DNA of 64,000 nt from Pseudofabraea citricarpa (lineage: Eukaryota; Ascomycota; Leotiomycetes; Helotiales; Dermateaceae): positions 1 through 64,000 of the forward strand of contig JAPWGK010000031.1 of the NCBI GenBank assembly GCA_029641185.1. Reading direction: 5' to 3'. Under the pieces are notes generated by a model. That model was not told where the DNA came from, did not search any database, and saw only the letters and a program-made list of their open reading frames with translations. A program made the position numbers and the translations under genes. Positions within the stretch are counted from its first letter, which is position 1. The number at the start of each line of letters is the position of its first letter. Below, piece after piece: positions 24,109 to 35,148 of this stretch.

Positions 24109-26169
24109 TCATGGGAGTGGCTCAGAGAGACCCCATATCTCATTCCACCGACTTGGATTCCCTTCAATCGGGCCGTCAAGTCTTCCGAATCTTGCAGGTT
24201 TGCCTTCGTTGGCTTCTGGCAAACAAATCCATTCACGCACACATCCAGGGATTTCTTCACGGACGTGACTGATACATAAGAGTGCCTGGTCCTTACTCAG
24301 GCCTCCAACCTTCACTTGCCCTGCTTTTGAAATTGCAGAGTCAACAACAGTTCGGCTCAAAGCCTTCGAATTGCCAGACCCAGTTGGTTCTGAATACTCT
24401 TTCGCCTCGCCATGGGCAAGGAAGAGTAAACATCGATCTCGAACTCCATCATCCATGCCACTAAAAGCTTCATCGAGAATGATAAGGTCGGGCTGTTTTA
24501 TAACAGCACGTAGAAATAGCGCTACCCTTTGGCCCGAAAATGGTAGCCCTCCAAAAAGAATATCTTGGGCCCAAGTCAGGCTAGAAGGGGTTTGTTTTGT
24601 GTCTCTGCTCTGTCTAGACTCCGCACCAGAATGCAAATCTTGCTCAAACCAATGAAGACAGGCATCAATCCTAGCATTCGCATTATCATCCAACTTTGGA
24701 ACACCTCTAAATGTTTCCGACCAGGCATTTTCTAGGACTTGGCGGACGGTAAGCGAATAAGGCATGTGGTTATGTATCTCAGGACTCGATTGTCCGATCC
24801 GTGCTTGAATATCAAAAATGGAGATTCCAAGCTGGCCTGGCTCTGGTATTCTTGATCTTCCAAAGAGCTTGATTGGAAGTGAATATGTTTGAGGGTGGTC
24901 TGAACTGATCAAGGATAGGATGGTGGTTTTCCCAGAACCATTCGGACCAAATATTCCCCATCTCTCACCTCTTCTAACCGTCCACCATAGACCATCCTTG
25001 GATGTTCCGTTGACTTCCTGCTCCCAATTACCTAAGACGGTTTTAGGTCCGTACTGAACACGCGCACCTTCCATCTCTACCAAAGGCTCCCCAATTTCAT
25101 TAACTTGTGACTCCTTAGCCACAGAAGCAGTTCCATTTGGAGATGTGACATTTCCTTCTGCTATTGATGAACTTGGCTCTATGATTCCATGGCGAGTAAG
25201 TTTCCGGCCTACTTCGTTGATAGAATGAATCGGCATATATGCATCGGGCTCGACTTTTCCCTTCTTGACATCTTCGACATATCTTCTCAAGTCTCGTAGA
25301 ACGTCTTCTTTGGGACCACTTAGTGCAACTTCGCAATTTCCATTTAGATAATAAAGATAATTGATCCAATCAGGAATTGGGTCTTGGGGCCGCAGTGTGA
25401 GGACGATTCGCGGTCCCTTGGCTTCTGCTATGCGATGTAGCAAAGGGCTTAAAGTCAGTAACGTGGGTGGATCTAAGCCCATGAAAGGTTCATCCAACAA
25501 CAAAGCCTCGGGTTTTCCAAGCAGAGCTTTAGCGATGCGTGCTCGTCTCGTTTGCCCGTTGCTGAGATTCGAGAGGGGCATATTAACCAAGTCCCCTAAC
25601 CGCAAATCATTGATAACTTGCTTGAGGCTCTGGGAGTCTATCTCGAGGTCATCAGCAGTTTTGAAGGGATTGAGCTCCGTATTGCCCTGAAGATAGTCCA
25701 AGACGCTAAAATCCGTTTCCTCTCTTCGTGATTCATATCTGGCACTGAGGTAAGCACCCTTCGGTGCTTGAGATCCAAGACCCTGCTCTCCATCAAATCC
25801 GACATATTTGATGGCGCTCAATCCACGTTTCGAAGGCCGGTCAATTTCTGCTTCTAGAAGCGGCCAGGTGCGTGCAGCAGGTGGTATGCACACGTGTTGA
25901 CCGCGAAGGATATGTAGAAATGTTGTTTTCCCAGATGACGATGGACCTATGATTGCAACATAGTGTGGGTTTTCTGTGTCTGCAAACGCTGGAAGAGTGA
26001 AGTTCAAGCGTTCAAATAATGGTGGGTTTGAGACGTGATTGGATGCTTGGACTGCATTGGGGTGGTTACGATAGAAAGTGCCGTTTTGAATCTGTACAAC
26101 CGCTTGAGAATAAGATCTGTAAAATGATGGACGCAATGCCTTGTACCGGTACAATTGCGAGGATTTCAT
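24109..26169 (-). CDS. soluble ABC ATPase with two nucleotide-binding domains (YDR061W-like)
   Basis: A single uninterrupted frame encodes 686 residues without membrane spans. NBD1 has Walker A GPSSSGKT (75-82, Lys81), signature LSNGQ (202-206) and Walker B ALLLDE (222-227). NBD2 has Walker A GPNGSGKT (408-415, Lys414), a weakened signature PFSGQ (543-547) and Walker B LIILDE (562-567). The linker between the domains is long and Ser-rich. The first 25 residues are rich in Ser, Arg, Lys and Tyr with no acidic residue, which would suit a mitochondrial presequence, but that is inference. Overall order resembles the poorly known yeast ABC protein YDR061W rather than translation factors of the ABCF type, which carry different linkers. 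The gene diverges from UMP1 across 244 bp. Confidence 0.88.
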   Translation of the reverse strand: MKSSQLYRYKALRPSFYRSYSQAVVQIQNGTFYRNHPNAVQASNHVSNPPLFERLNFTLPAFADTENPHYVAIIGPSSSGKTTFLHILRGQHVCIPPAARTWPLLEAEIDRPSKRGLSAIKYVGFDGEQGLGSQAPKGAYLSARYESRREETDFSVLDYLQGNTELNPFKTADDLEIDSQSLKQVINDLRLGDLVNMPLSNLSNGQTRRARIAKALLGKPEALLLDEPFMGLDPPTLLTLSPLLHRIAEAKGPRIVLTLRPQDPIPDWINYLYYLNGNCEVALSGPKEDVLRDLRRYVEDVKKGKVEPDAYMPIHSINEVGRKLTRHGIIEPSSSIAEGNVTSPNGTASVAKESQVNEIGEPLVEMEGARVQYGPKTVLGNWEQEVNGTSKDGLWWTVRRGERWGIFGPNGSGKTTILSLISSDHPQTYSLPIKLFGRSRIPEPGQLGISIFDIQARIGQSSPEIHNHMPYSLTVRQVLENAWSETFRGVPKLDDNANARIDACLHWFEQDLHSGAESRQSRDTKQTPSSLTWAQDILFGGLPFSGQRVALFLRAVIKQPDLIILDEAFSGMDDGVRDRCLLFLAHGEAKEYSEPTGSGNSKALSRTVVDSAISKAGQVKVGGLSKDQALLCISHVREEIPGCVREWICLPEANEGKPARFGRLDGPIEGNPSRWNEIWGLSEPLP

Positions 26170-26413
26170 GGTGATGAGATTCTACCTCACCATAATCCGA
26201 GCGAATATGAGTCAATAACCATGCTCCAAGTGAGCGTGAGCGGGATCCGCTGAACACGGCACACGTGACCATTGACGACGCTGCTCGTGTCGTGTTCGCG
26301 GTCGCCTGGAGCTATCAAAGCAGTAGTGCAGCTCACCCATTCCCATCCACCTTCAATCCACCAATACACCAGAAAAACCACCCAATCCGTTTAGAAGTTC
26401 AACAGAAGTCATC

Positions 26414-26949
26414 ATGGTAGGCTTTCTAACCCCCCAAAAGCTTCTAATCTCGGTTTCAAGCTTTGATGCAGTTCCTGACCTCATCCATAGTCAATGAGAA
26501 TCACACCGGCCGCAGGGCACTCCACTACACACAGCCATCTCCAGAACAAGAGTCTTGGTGCGCCATCAGCCCCGGGAATTCACGATACCCTTAGATCCGG
26601 TGTTGGGCCCAAAACCTCTACAAACGCAACCGCTTCCATCCCAGACAGTGCCCATCCTCTTGAGTCACGCCTAAAGCAGTGGGAGGCAACACAAGATGCT
26701 CTCAAGATGGAAGGACTGCGCAGAACCTTTGGTATGAGCGAGCCGATTCGCAGAGGGATGGAGTTGAAGATCACTAGAGAGGGAGAATGGAGACCCGCTG
26801 TTTTGGGAGGCGGCGGACCTGGCATTCACGAGGATATCCTTAGCGGACGGGATACGACTTGTAGTTGGGAGGATATCTTCAAAGGAGATGAGATGAGATC
26901 GGTGGCAGGATTCCATGAGGAGGTTGAGAAGAAAGTCAGGATGCAATAG
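26414..26949 (+). CDS. UMP1: proteasome maturation factor Ump1
   Basis: UMP1 is a small chaperone packed inside half-proteasomes during 20S assembly; it is degraded when the mature particle forms. The best model has a first coding exon of only ATG (26,414-26,416), a 74-bp intron (26,417-26,490), and exon 2 at 26,491-26,949, giving 153 residues starting MSMRITPAAGH. Starting instead at the in-frame ATG 26,494 would cost only two residues. Family features include HPLESRLKQWEATQDALKMEGLRRTFGMSEPIRRGMELKI in the centre (residues about 55-95), the segment that places Ump1 in the half-proteasome, and a GIHEDIL motif after it. It lies head-to-head with the ABC ATPase gene. Confidence 0.9.
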
Positions 26950-27387
26950 AGCTGCGGTTCAACATGGGAATATGATGAATAGAGGCTTGTAAGATAGCAC
27001 CAACCTTACTAGGCGTTAAGGAACTTTGCCAGAGAGCTAGGAATGATAAATGGTTCTCGAGTTTATTATTAACACTCATACGCATGGTTGAGAGAGTGTG
27101 TTGGGCGGTGAACAAGGACTGCGTTCTATTCCAACCCTCCAAATGAAATCATAATCGCTTTACACCTCAAATACCCCTTAGCTATACACACAATCCGAAT
27201 CCGGAGCCGTAACCCGTATGAAAGATACACAAATGCCATGATCCGGTACCTGGGGCAAAACAAGATAAAAGCAGCCAAGAACGCCTTCCCTCAAGTGTCG
27301 TTATGTTACGCTCGCAGAAGCCTCAAATGAAGCCAGAGTCTTTCGTGATCTCTGTAAAATGCAACAACTTCTCCAGCCATATCTCAT

Positions 27388-28333
27388 CTACAAGATGACA
27401 CAACGGCAACCTGCTGTAGATTCTTCGCCTTCTCGATCTCTACCCATCTGCTTGCTCTTGGATGCATCCTCCTCGTCCACAATATCCTGCGGTCTGACTG
27501 TCATATGTACCACGTTGGCAGCATCAGCATTAAATTTACATTCTGTTAAACGTAAGTTAGTATCGTGCTTCTCTCGATCCTGTCAGGGGTAGTATAGCAG
27601 TAAGGCTGAATATACCTTTTAATGGTGTCTTATCATCCAGTAATCTTCCGAAATAAATCAACCTAATACTGCTGGGACTGCTTGGTTTTGCCTCCCATTC
27701 ATCTCTCCATTCTCTTAAAATCAACTCCTTTAATGTGTAGACGCTGATGCTGTATGGATCCTTCCGCCCCCCATCCGTTACGCCTGGTACAGAAACGTTC
27801 CGCTTGGTCAAGTACTTCTCATCGATCTTGTATGGATGTCGTGCACCAGATGTAAGAAGCAACGTGATCATCAAAGCCTGTCCCGATTCACCTGCCGCCG
27901 CAGTAGGCATATTCTCCACGGCAGGCCCGATTGCTGCAGAGTCGAGACGTGAGATGGCGGGAGGATTTGACGAGGATTCAGCAGCGGTATTCGTACTTGC
28001 TGGCTCGTTCGTAGACGACGACACAGCGACGTTGCTTGAGGACTCCGCAGGCGCAGAGGCTACGGGAGCTGTCGATTCCTGCGGGTTCTCCGTCTCTTTC
28101 GTCATATCTGATGATACGGTTCTGTTTGCCATAGAAGAGGTTATTGGAGAGGTTGCTGGAATCACAACGTCGTTGAGGAGGCCTCCTTGCGATCCTGCGC
28201 CTGCGCCTGCTCCTGCTCCTGCTTTCTTGGATGTGTCGAGGTCAGCCATCTCGACAGGTCTGGTCGATGGTGGTGTTGGTTGTGAGGAGGATAGACTCTG
28301 GCCTGGGGTCGACGATTGGTGAGGGGACGCCAT
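27388..28333 (-). CDS. UBL3/MUB-type membrane-anchored ubiquitin-fold protein
   Basis: Exons 28,333-27,616 and 27,542-27,388 with a 73-bp GT-AG intron give 290 residues. Without the splice, the frame would read into the intron and lose the end of the domain. The first 150 residues are a low-complexity Ser/Thr/Pro/Ala region with a short Gly-Ala run (about 38-47). A ubiquitin-like domain of the Rad60-SLD_2 type follows from about 153 to 260, with SIRLIYFGRLLDDKTPLKEC, the equivalent of LRLIYQGR in animal UBL3. The protein ends GCRCVIL. The last four residues form a CaaX box with Leu at the end, predicting geranylgeranylation, and an extra upstream Cys could be palmitoylated. UBL3 proteins are plasma-membrane ubiquitin-fold proteins linked to protein sorting. 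The long disordered N-terminus is unlike the short animal protein. Confidence 0.88.
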
Positions 28334-29524
28334 TATTGGTTCTTGGCTGCCGGTAAACTGGGGTCGAATTCGTCCTGCAGCGGCTCAATCGTGGAGACCC
28401 TTGATCATGAATAATCCGGCTCAGAGATCCCGCTGTAGAATGTGCTGCAGAGCGTCTAGATACGAGGGCGAGCGAAATAGACGATACAGATAATGGTGGT
28501 CAACGTGAAGAGAAATCGCACACGCCCAAGTAGTTCGTTCCAAGCTTCGGGATGACAGAATGCCGGCGTCGATCGCTTTTGCTACAATATGGAGACGTAA
28601 CCCAGACTATTCGTCTCTGGCGCACCTTTAAAAGACCCTGGCGGCTCTTTAGGAGATGATGCAGAGAATAAATTTAATCAAGTTTTTTTTTTAATCTGCA
28701 GTGGAGGAATGCAAGTGGCTTGTGGTTCAGCGGGAACAACGGCCATTTCTTGAGTTCCAGGAGCAAGGTTCATGAAGCATGCTTGGTCTTCACTCGCCAC
28801 ATCGCGAAACAAAACAAAGCAATGCTTTATTGTTGTGCCGCAGCCTTTTGGGGGCCATGGAAGGATCTTCTTCTTCTTCTTCTTCTTCTCTGTTCTGATT
28901 ACAGCTACCGCGAGGCAGAAGAGACCGGAATCGTCGGACGGGAAAGGAGTGACATGTCGAGATCACTTTTGAGGCGTCACCAAGATCTTCGATCACTTAT
29001 CACAAGTGGGACTATTTCATGGACATTTCAATTAACTCTCGAAAGCCTGGGGTGTTCCCTTGACCTTTCCATATTTACGCATAGTCTAGCTAGGCTACCA
29101 TTGTAAAGCAAGATCCTCTACCGAAGGATACCCTATCCATTTTTGATCGGTAGACGATCCTTACGGAGTGCAGGTTTCTGCCGGCTTCCTAAGCAATTAT
29201 GAGAATATTTTATGCATCCATAGTCAAAGTCAACCGAGGGCAAGTTGCCAAGTTGCTTGAAGAGTACCCTTTTCCACTCCGTGATACTTGGTCCAAAGAG
29301 AAAAGCCTTTGATTTTCCTTCACTGTATAAATTGGCATCTTGTAAATAGACCTTTTTCTCCAGACCAACCTGAAATTTAGTTAACATGTTGTGAGATTTT
29401 GGGTTTTCTTTTCTTTTTCTTTTAGTTAGAACCTGCATCGGTGTGTGTATGTTATTTAAAGCTTCAAGAAAGAAAAGGAAACAAAAAGAAACAAAAAAGA
29501 AAAGGAGTAGGAAAAAGAGAGGGG
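28334..29524. other. intergenic with simple repeats
   Basis: No gene recognised. A (CTT)8 run lies at 28,867-28,890. A plus-strand homopurine tract of about 70 bp (29,460-29,530) lies just beyond the end of the tRNA transcription unit. Frames of up to 165 codons at 28,720-29,627 are low in complexity, and one crosses the tRNA gene, so they are discounted. Confidence 0.5.
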
Positions 29525-29530
29525 AAAAAA
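29525..29530 (-). terminator. pol III terminator (T6 on the minus strand)
   Basis: Six A residues on the plus strand are the first run of four or more T met downstream of the tRNA gene. It lies 50 bp past the tRNA 3' end, so the hairpin at 29,532-29,577 would be inside the primary transcript. Confidence 0.65.
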
Positions 29531-29531
29531 T

Positions 29532-29577
29532 GATCGTGTCACCCACCTGCCTTGTTGAGCTGATGGGTGACACGATC
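29532..29577 (-). other. perfect 14-bp hairpin in the tRNA 3' trailer
   Basis: Arms GATCGTGTCACCCA (29,532-29,545) and TGGGTGACACGATC (29,564-29,577) enclose an 18-nt loop. The hairpin begins 3 nt after the tRNA body and ends just before the T6 run. Such a perfect stem is not normal for tRNA trailers. Confidence 0.75.
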
Positions 29578-29580
29578 TGA

Positions 29581-29653
29581 AGTCCTGGCAGGATTCGAAC
29601 CTGCGTCTCAACGTTGTTAAACGTCAAATACTAACCAACTGTACCACAGAACC
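29581..29653 (-). tRNA. tRNA gene, probably Val(AAC), with odd anticodon arm
   Basis: On the minus strand the acceptor arms GGTTCTG and CAGGACT pair over 7 bp (with G-U pairs). The D arm GTAC/GTAT encloses AGTTGGTTA, and the T arm GCAGG/CCTGC holds TTCGAAT. The A box (TGGTACAGTTGG) and B box (GGTTCGAATCC) fit pol III consensus. The anticodon arm folds best as TGACG/CGTTG with an eight-base loop TTTAACAA containing AAC after a T, and a four-base variable loop. A standard seven-base loop cannot be formed. The 5' end resembles fungal valine tRNAs. The discriminator base would be T rather than the usual A, so it may be a diverged or pseudo-tRNA. Confidence 0.72.
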
Positions 29654-29659
29654 GTTTGG

Positions 29660-30115
29660 TGTTTTGGTTTACTTAACTTTTGCTTATTCTTTATTATATG
29701 TGTTGGAATATCTTCATGCTAGCACTAGCGCCAGCTATATATTATTGTCTTAGTTTATATGGTTCACTTCACTTTTGCTTATTCTTTATTATATGTGTTG
29801 GAATATCTTCATGTTAGCACTAGCGCCAGCTATATATTATTGTCTTAGTTTATATGGTTCACTTCACTTTTGCTTATTCTTTACTATATGTGTTAGAATG
29901 TTTTCATGCTAGTGCTAGCTGTATATTATATTAGTTCATATGGTTTACTTCAATCTGGCTTATGCTTTACTATATGTGTTAGGATGTCTTCGTGTAAACG
30001 CTAGCGGTAGCGGTATGTCCAAAGCTGTCCATTTCTTATTGCCTTAGTTTACTTTGTTTTAGCTTGTCTTTTACTATATATACTTGAATATCTTTATGCT
30101 AGTGCTAGCAGTAGG
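29660..30115. repeat. degenerate ~95-bp tandem repeat array
   Basis: About five units carry the anchor TGCTTATTCTTTATTATATG and a core of the type GCTAGCACTAGCGCCAGC. Anchors begin at 29,681, 29,776, 29,871, 29,957 and 30,061, giving periods of 95, 95, 86 and 104 bp. The first two copies are almost identical and divergence rises with distance from the tRNA gene. The array ends at the tRNA side in a partial copy. Confidence 0.85.
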
Positions 30116-30796
30116 GGTACATCTTTGGTGATTATAAATGTTTGAACCTGGTTTTAGCTTAAGACTCTTTGTGTTCTTCTTTATTATATTACTATCAAAA
30201 ACCCTTGCCGTTTTTATATTGATAGCATATCAGAACGTTTATTTGTGACTTGATTATAGCTGCCTGCCGGCTGAGCAGGATAATTGGTAGGTACTATGAT
30301 ACCGTTCTTTATTCTACAGGATTTGAATACTTTTTTGTTATTAGACTCAAGTATTTGAGAAGTATTCCAGTCCTTGTCAAGACCACAATTACATAATCAG
30401 TGGTACCTGCCTACTTGCCACTTGCTCGCTCAAATCAAAGTAAAATACTCCATGACTGTATTTGAGGATGTATACCACAACATTTACACTATGTGGCTAA
30501 TTATAGAGATCACAAAGAAAGGCTCACTTCAAGAGATATGAGCACGCCTTGGTTAGATCTTTCAGTGACTTATCATGATCTGGATCCATTTGTATTGGTG
30601 TAATCGAGTTCTAATGCAAGTCTACAAGATTTGAGTGCACGCATCAGTCCACCCCAATTTCCTGGATGGGCTCCATTGCTTCTGCGCTTTGGAGCGCTCT
30701 TCATCACTTCGTACACAAACGGGATACCAGCAGTCTCCCCCCGAGGCGTTGCTTTTGCGACTGCCAAAGAGTCGAGTGCTTCCTTTCGAGATTCCC
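30116..30796. other. intergenic, nothing recognised
   Basis: Between the repeat array and the PP2A gene 3' end. An inverted pair CTATCAA/TTGATAG around 30,192-30,227 and a small CCTGC/GCAGG hairpin near 30,264 are present. Neither matches a known RNA. No gene was found. Confidence 0.4.
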
Positions 30797-32071
<1,275 letters not shown>

Positions 32072-32512
32072 GTTGTTCTGCGTCCTCCTGGGTCTCCAGG
32101 CGGGCTAGGTTGATAGTGATGGTGGGGATCTTTCTGATGACGAAGGGGCGCGGTGAAGTTCGGTCTTCTCGAGGCTGTGGGAGCGTGGTGGCACAAAGAA
32201 GATAGTACGCAAAGATCCAGGGTATGCGAGGCCGCAAGGATGAGATGATTTTACTATCTCCTGGGTATCACAGAACGCAAGAGTATGGGGTTTGTAGGCT
32301 GGGGTGGTTTGTTCAACTGGGCACCTAAGGTGAATGCAGGCCGCCGACCTGTCTTCGCTTACGCTTTGGGCAAGGCGGTGTTCAGCTAGCGGGTTCGGTG
32401 ATGCGTTTTAGACAAGAGCACGTGTGGCAAGTTGGAATTACCCAGTACAGCACAAGGATTATTTACAGGGACTAGATTCTATGCTACGACAAGACGAGAA
32501 TCCCCATACCTT

Positions 32513-34813
32513 CTATTCCAAGCCCAAGCCCACTGACACTGTTTTGTTCTCACTCTCTACTGATACAGGCTCGCGCCCGATGAGACTCTTGAAGTCCAAC
32601 CCAACTTCAGAAAGCATCTTTGCGTGCTCCTTGGCCTGGTCCATACATTTCACCCAGACCTCGTCCCCTCGTTCCCGACTGCTCAACTGCCGAGCAAGGA
32701 TTGCATTGAACTCGTCCACTTGCTCCTTCGCCCATTTAACGCAGGCACTCATCAGCATTGGCTGAAAGCAGGTCTGAAATGTTGAGACTGTATTGCGGAT
32801 TACTGTAAAATATACAAAGGAGACTTCCCAGATATATTGGTGAAGATCGCCCTCGAAGATACATTGTCTATGATGGGAATTAGCTATGATCAACCTTTGG
32901 TCCGTGGTGACTTACCGTGATCTCTTGTGGATGATGTTGCCTCGGGCTTCAAGATAGGCTTCTCTGGCCCGGTCCTCAAATCCCAGCCTTGCAAGCCAGC
33001 CGATGTTGCGTTTGGTCTTCTTCAGTTCGTTATGTGATTCGACAAGTTCTCGAGTAATAAGGCCTGCGAGTTTAGTTGCTCTCTCTTCAGCCTTAAAAGC
33101 TATAAAGTCTTGCGCTACTGGGTTACTCTTAAGCCCTTTCGCAAGCGAGTTCAGCTTTTCTACACGCAACACTGCAGCGTCGAACCGTTGCAGAGCAATG
33201 TCAATGTCAAGTTCATCCACCTGACCCTCAACCCAACGCAAGTTCTGCTGTTTACCGTCAACTTCAATGAGCATATCTTTGATATCGGATAAAGTCTCGA
33301 GAAGTTCCGTCTTCTTCAACAGTCCGGGATCGCGTGAGGCAAAGTAATTAATGGTCTCCTTCGCTTTATTGCTCGTCTCCATCTCTGATCGAAGCCCTTT
33401 CCGAAGCTCTTCCACAGCCTTTCTGAAATTCATCATCAACGATGCTTTGTCGTTATCATCTGGTTTTTCGGTCCTATACGTAAACGATTCTTGACCAACT
33501 CCTCGTATCATAATTGCATCTGCAACCTTATTTCGAGTGCTAGCTGATTCGCTTGTTCCAGCTAGATCAACCATCTCAATATCTAGCAAAGACCAACAGC
33601 GATCAGCGACAAGCTTAGAAGGTGCTTGCCGCGGGTCAGCCCCGGTAGATGCGTCAATCTTTTTCTTTTTTCTTGAAGCTACTAAGAGATGGTCATTGAG
33701 CAAAATGATCTGCATTGCTCGCCGAGATTTCCAAGTAGCATTGTCCAATTCAATCCAGAGGCCAGCATTTTGTACTACATGCCGTCCTGGAAGAGCGGGC
33801 AAGAACTTTTGGGAGCCTTCAACAGTTTTCCATAGAGCCTTGTAGAAGTTAGCATTGCCTATCAACGTAATAATTATAACAATTATTTCTGTACCTGAAG
33901 TTGAGAATTCCACATGGCAGTGCGGTCTGCCACTGAGCTTCTTTTGTCTCTTTTGCTTAGCGTTGGTGCTAGCTCAGTGTCGAAGCCATTCGTTGCAGCA
34001 GGCCCTTGTGAGGAGGCTGTTCTTAGTGCAGTAGTATTCGTTTTGAGTTCCGACATTAAGTTTCGTAGAGATCGCATTTCCCCTTTGAGTTTCTCTGCCT
34101 CCTTACTGATTTTGATGAATTGAGTCCTGTTTTGGTACACATTTTGTTGAAGGTCTGTTGAGGTACGATTGCGCATATTCTTTAGTTGTTTTTGGTAGTC
34201 ATCAATGTCCTGCTCCGTAGCATCACCCAATAATCCGGCAATATCTATGTTATGTTAGTCATTGAGGCCGGAGTAATGCAGTACTAGATTATATAGAAAA
34301 ATAATCTCCCTTTCTAGTAGACATTGCACTCACATTGCTCAGGTCGTAGATTGGGATCGCGCAAGGCTTTCTGGTCAACAGCAAGCCCAGGACTCCTCAA
34401 TGGCGATGGGCCGCGCCCTCCTCCACGGCTTGCTGCCGGGGCATACTGGTTTGTGAGGGACGGAACACCGGGAACTGGGGGTACAGTGACATCGAAGTCG
34501 GAGGGGATATTGTTGAATCGAGTGGAATAACGTCGTTTGACAAGATCGGAAGTCTTGAAACATGTCAGTCACAGGCTCCGTTCAGACACCGACTAGATAT
34601 TGAATCGCAAGTGAAAAGGGGTGATCAATGATATACCTTTCCGCCCACTGCAGGTGGTCTCGGCGTGGGTGCATCGAATGACGATGGCCCGCCTCTGCTT
34701 CGAGGAGCATTTGTATTCTGTACCGGTCCTGATATCTGCTTTGGTGCACTAATTGTTGGACGGCCTTTCCTCTTGGTTCGCAGGGAAATGCCCTTGCTCT
34801 TTTCGTCGGACAT
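32513..34813 (-). CDS. EXO84: exocyst complex subunit Exo84
   Basis: Five exons (34,813-34,637; 34,553-34,334; 34,244-33,895; 33,838-32,916; 32,867-32,513), with introns of 48-89 bp and consistent phases, give 674 residues. Exo84 is one of eight subunits of the exocyst, which tethers secretory vesicles to the plasma membrane at growth sites. A basic, Pro-rich N-terminus is followed by a coiled-coil stretch (about 165-235) and a PH-like domain with KFLPALPGRHVVQNAGLWIELDNATW and QIILLNDHLLVASRKKKK. The helical C-terminal bundle ends near EVWVKCMDQAKEHAKML. No other in-frame ATG lies close upstream. The gene diverges from TOM20 with 335 bp between the start codons. Confidence 0.93.
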
Positions 34814-35148
34814 TTCGACGGTATTCTCACGTCGTCTGATAGATCGGAAGTTGTGATTCTTATACACCTTGGTGTGTTCTATTGTTGAGCGAGCTGGAAG
34901 CTCTCGTTCAACTCGGCACGCTCCCGCGACGACGTGTGCACGCACGCTACTGTCGGCCGGGTCGGCGTAACACATGCTGTGATTGGATATTCCCGTGCTG
35001 GCCTCAGGTGTCCAGACCATCTCAAGAAAGAAATTCCGCATCGGAGCTACAGAACAAGCTCCTGTGTTCAACCACTCCAAACGTAGCCATTGTCTTTTCA
35101 TCATCTACCCGCCTAAGCCTCAGACGAGTAACCATATTAGCTGTCAAA

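Noticed and set aside
27747..28322. 191-codon plus-strand frame
   Set aside because: Antisense shadow of the low-complexity N-terminus of the UBL3-like gene.
29133..29627. 164-codon minus-strand frame across the tRNA gene
   Set aside because: It runs through the tRNA, the hairpin and a homopurine tract; its Phe/Leu-rich run is translated repeat sequence.
29530..30115. tRNA-derived SINE
   Set aside because: The hairpin and terminator follow the tRNA directly, with no SINE body or tail; the repeats lie on its 5' side.
29660..30115. CRISPR-like array
   Set aside because: The tandem units have no conserved repeat with unique spacers of constant length, and the genome is eukaryotic.
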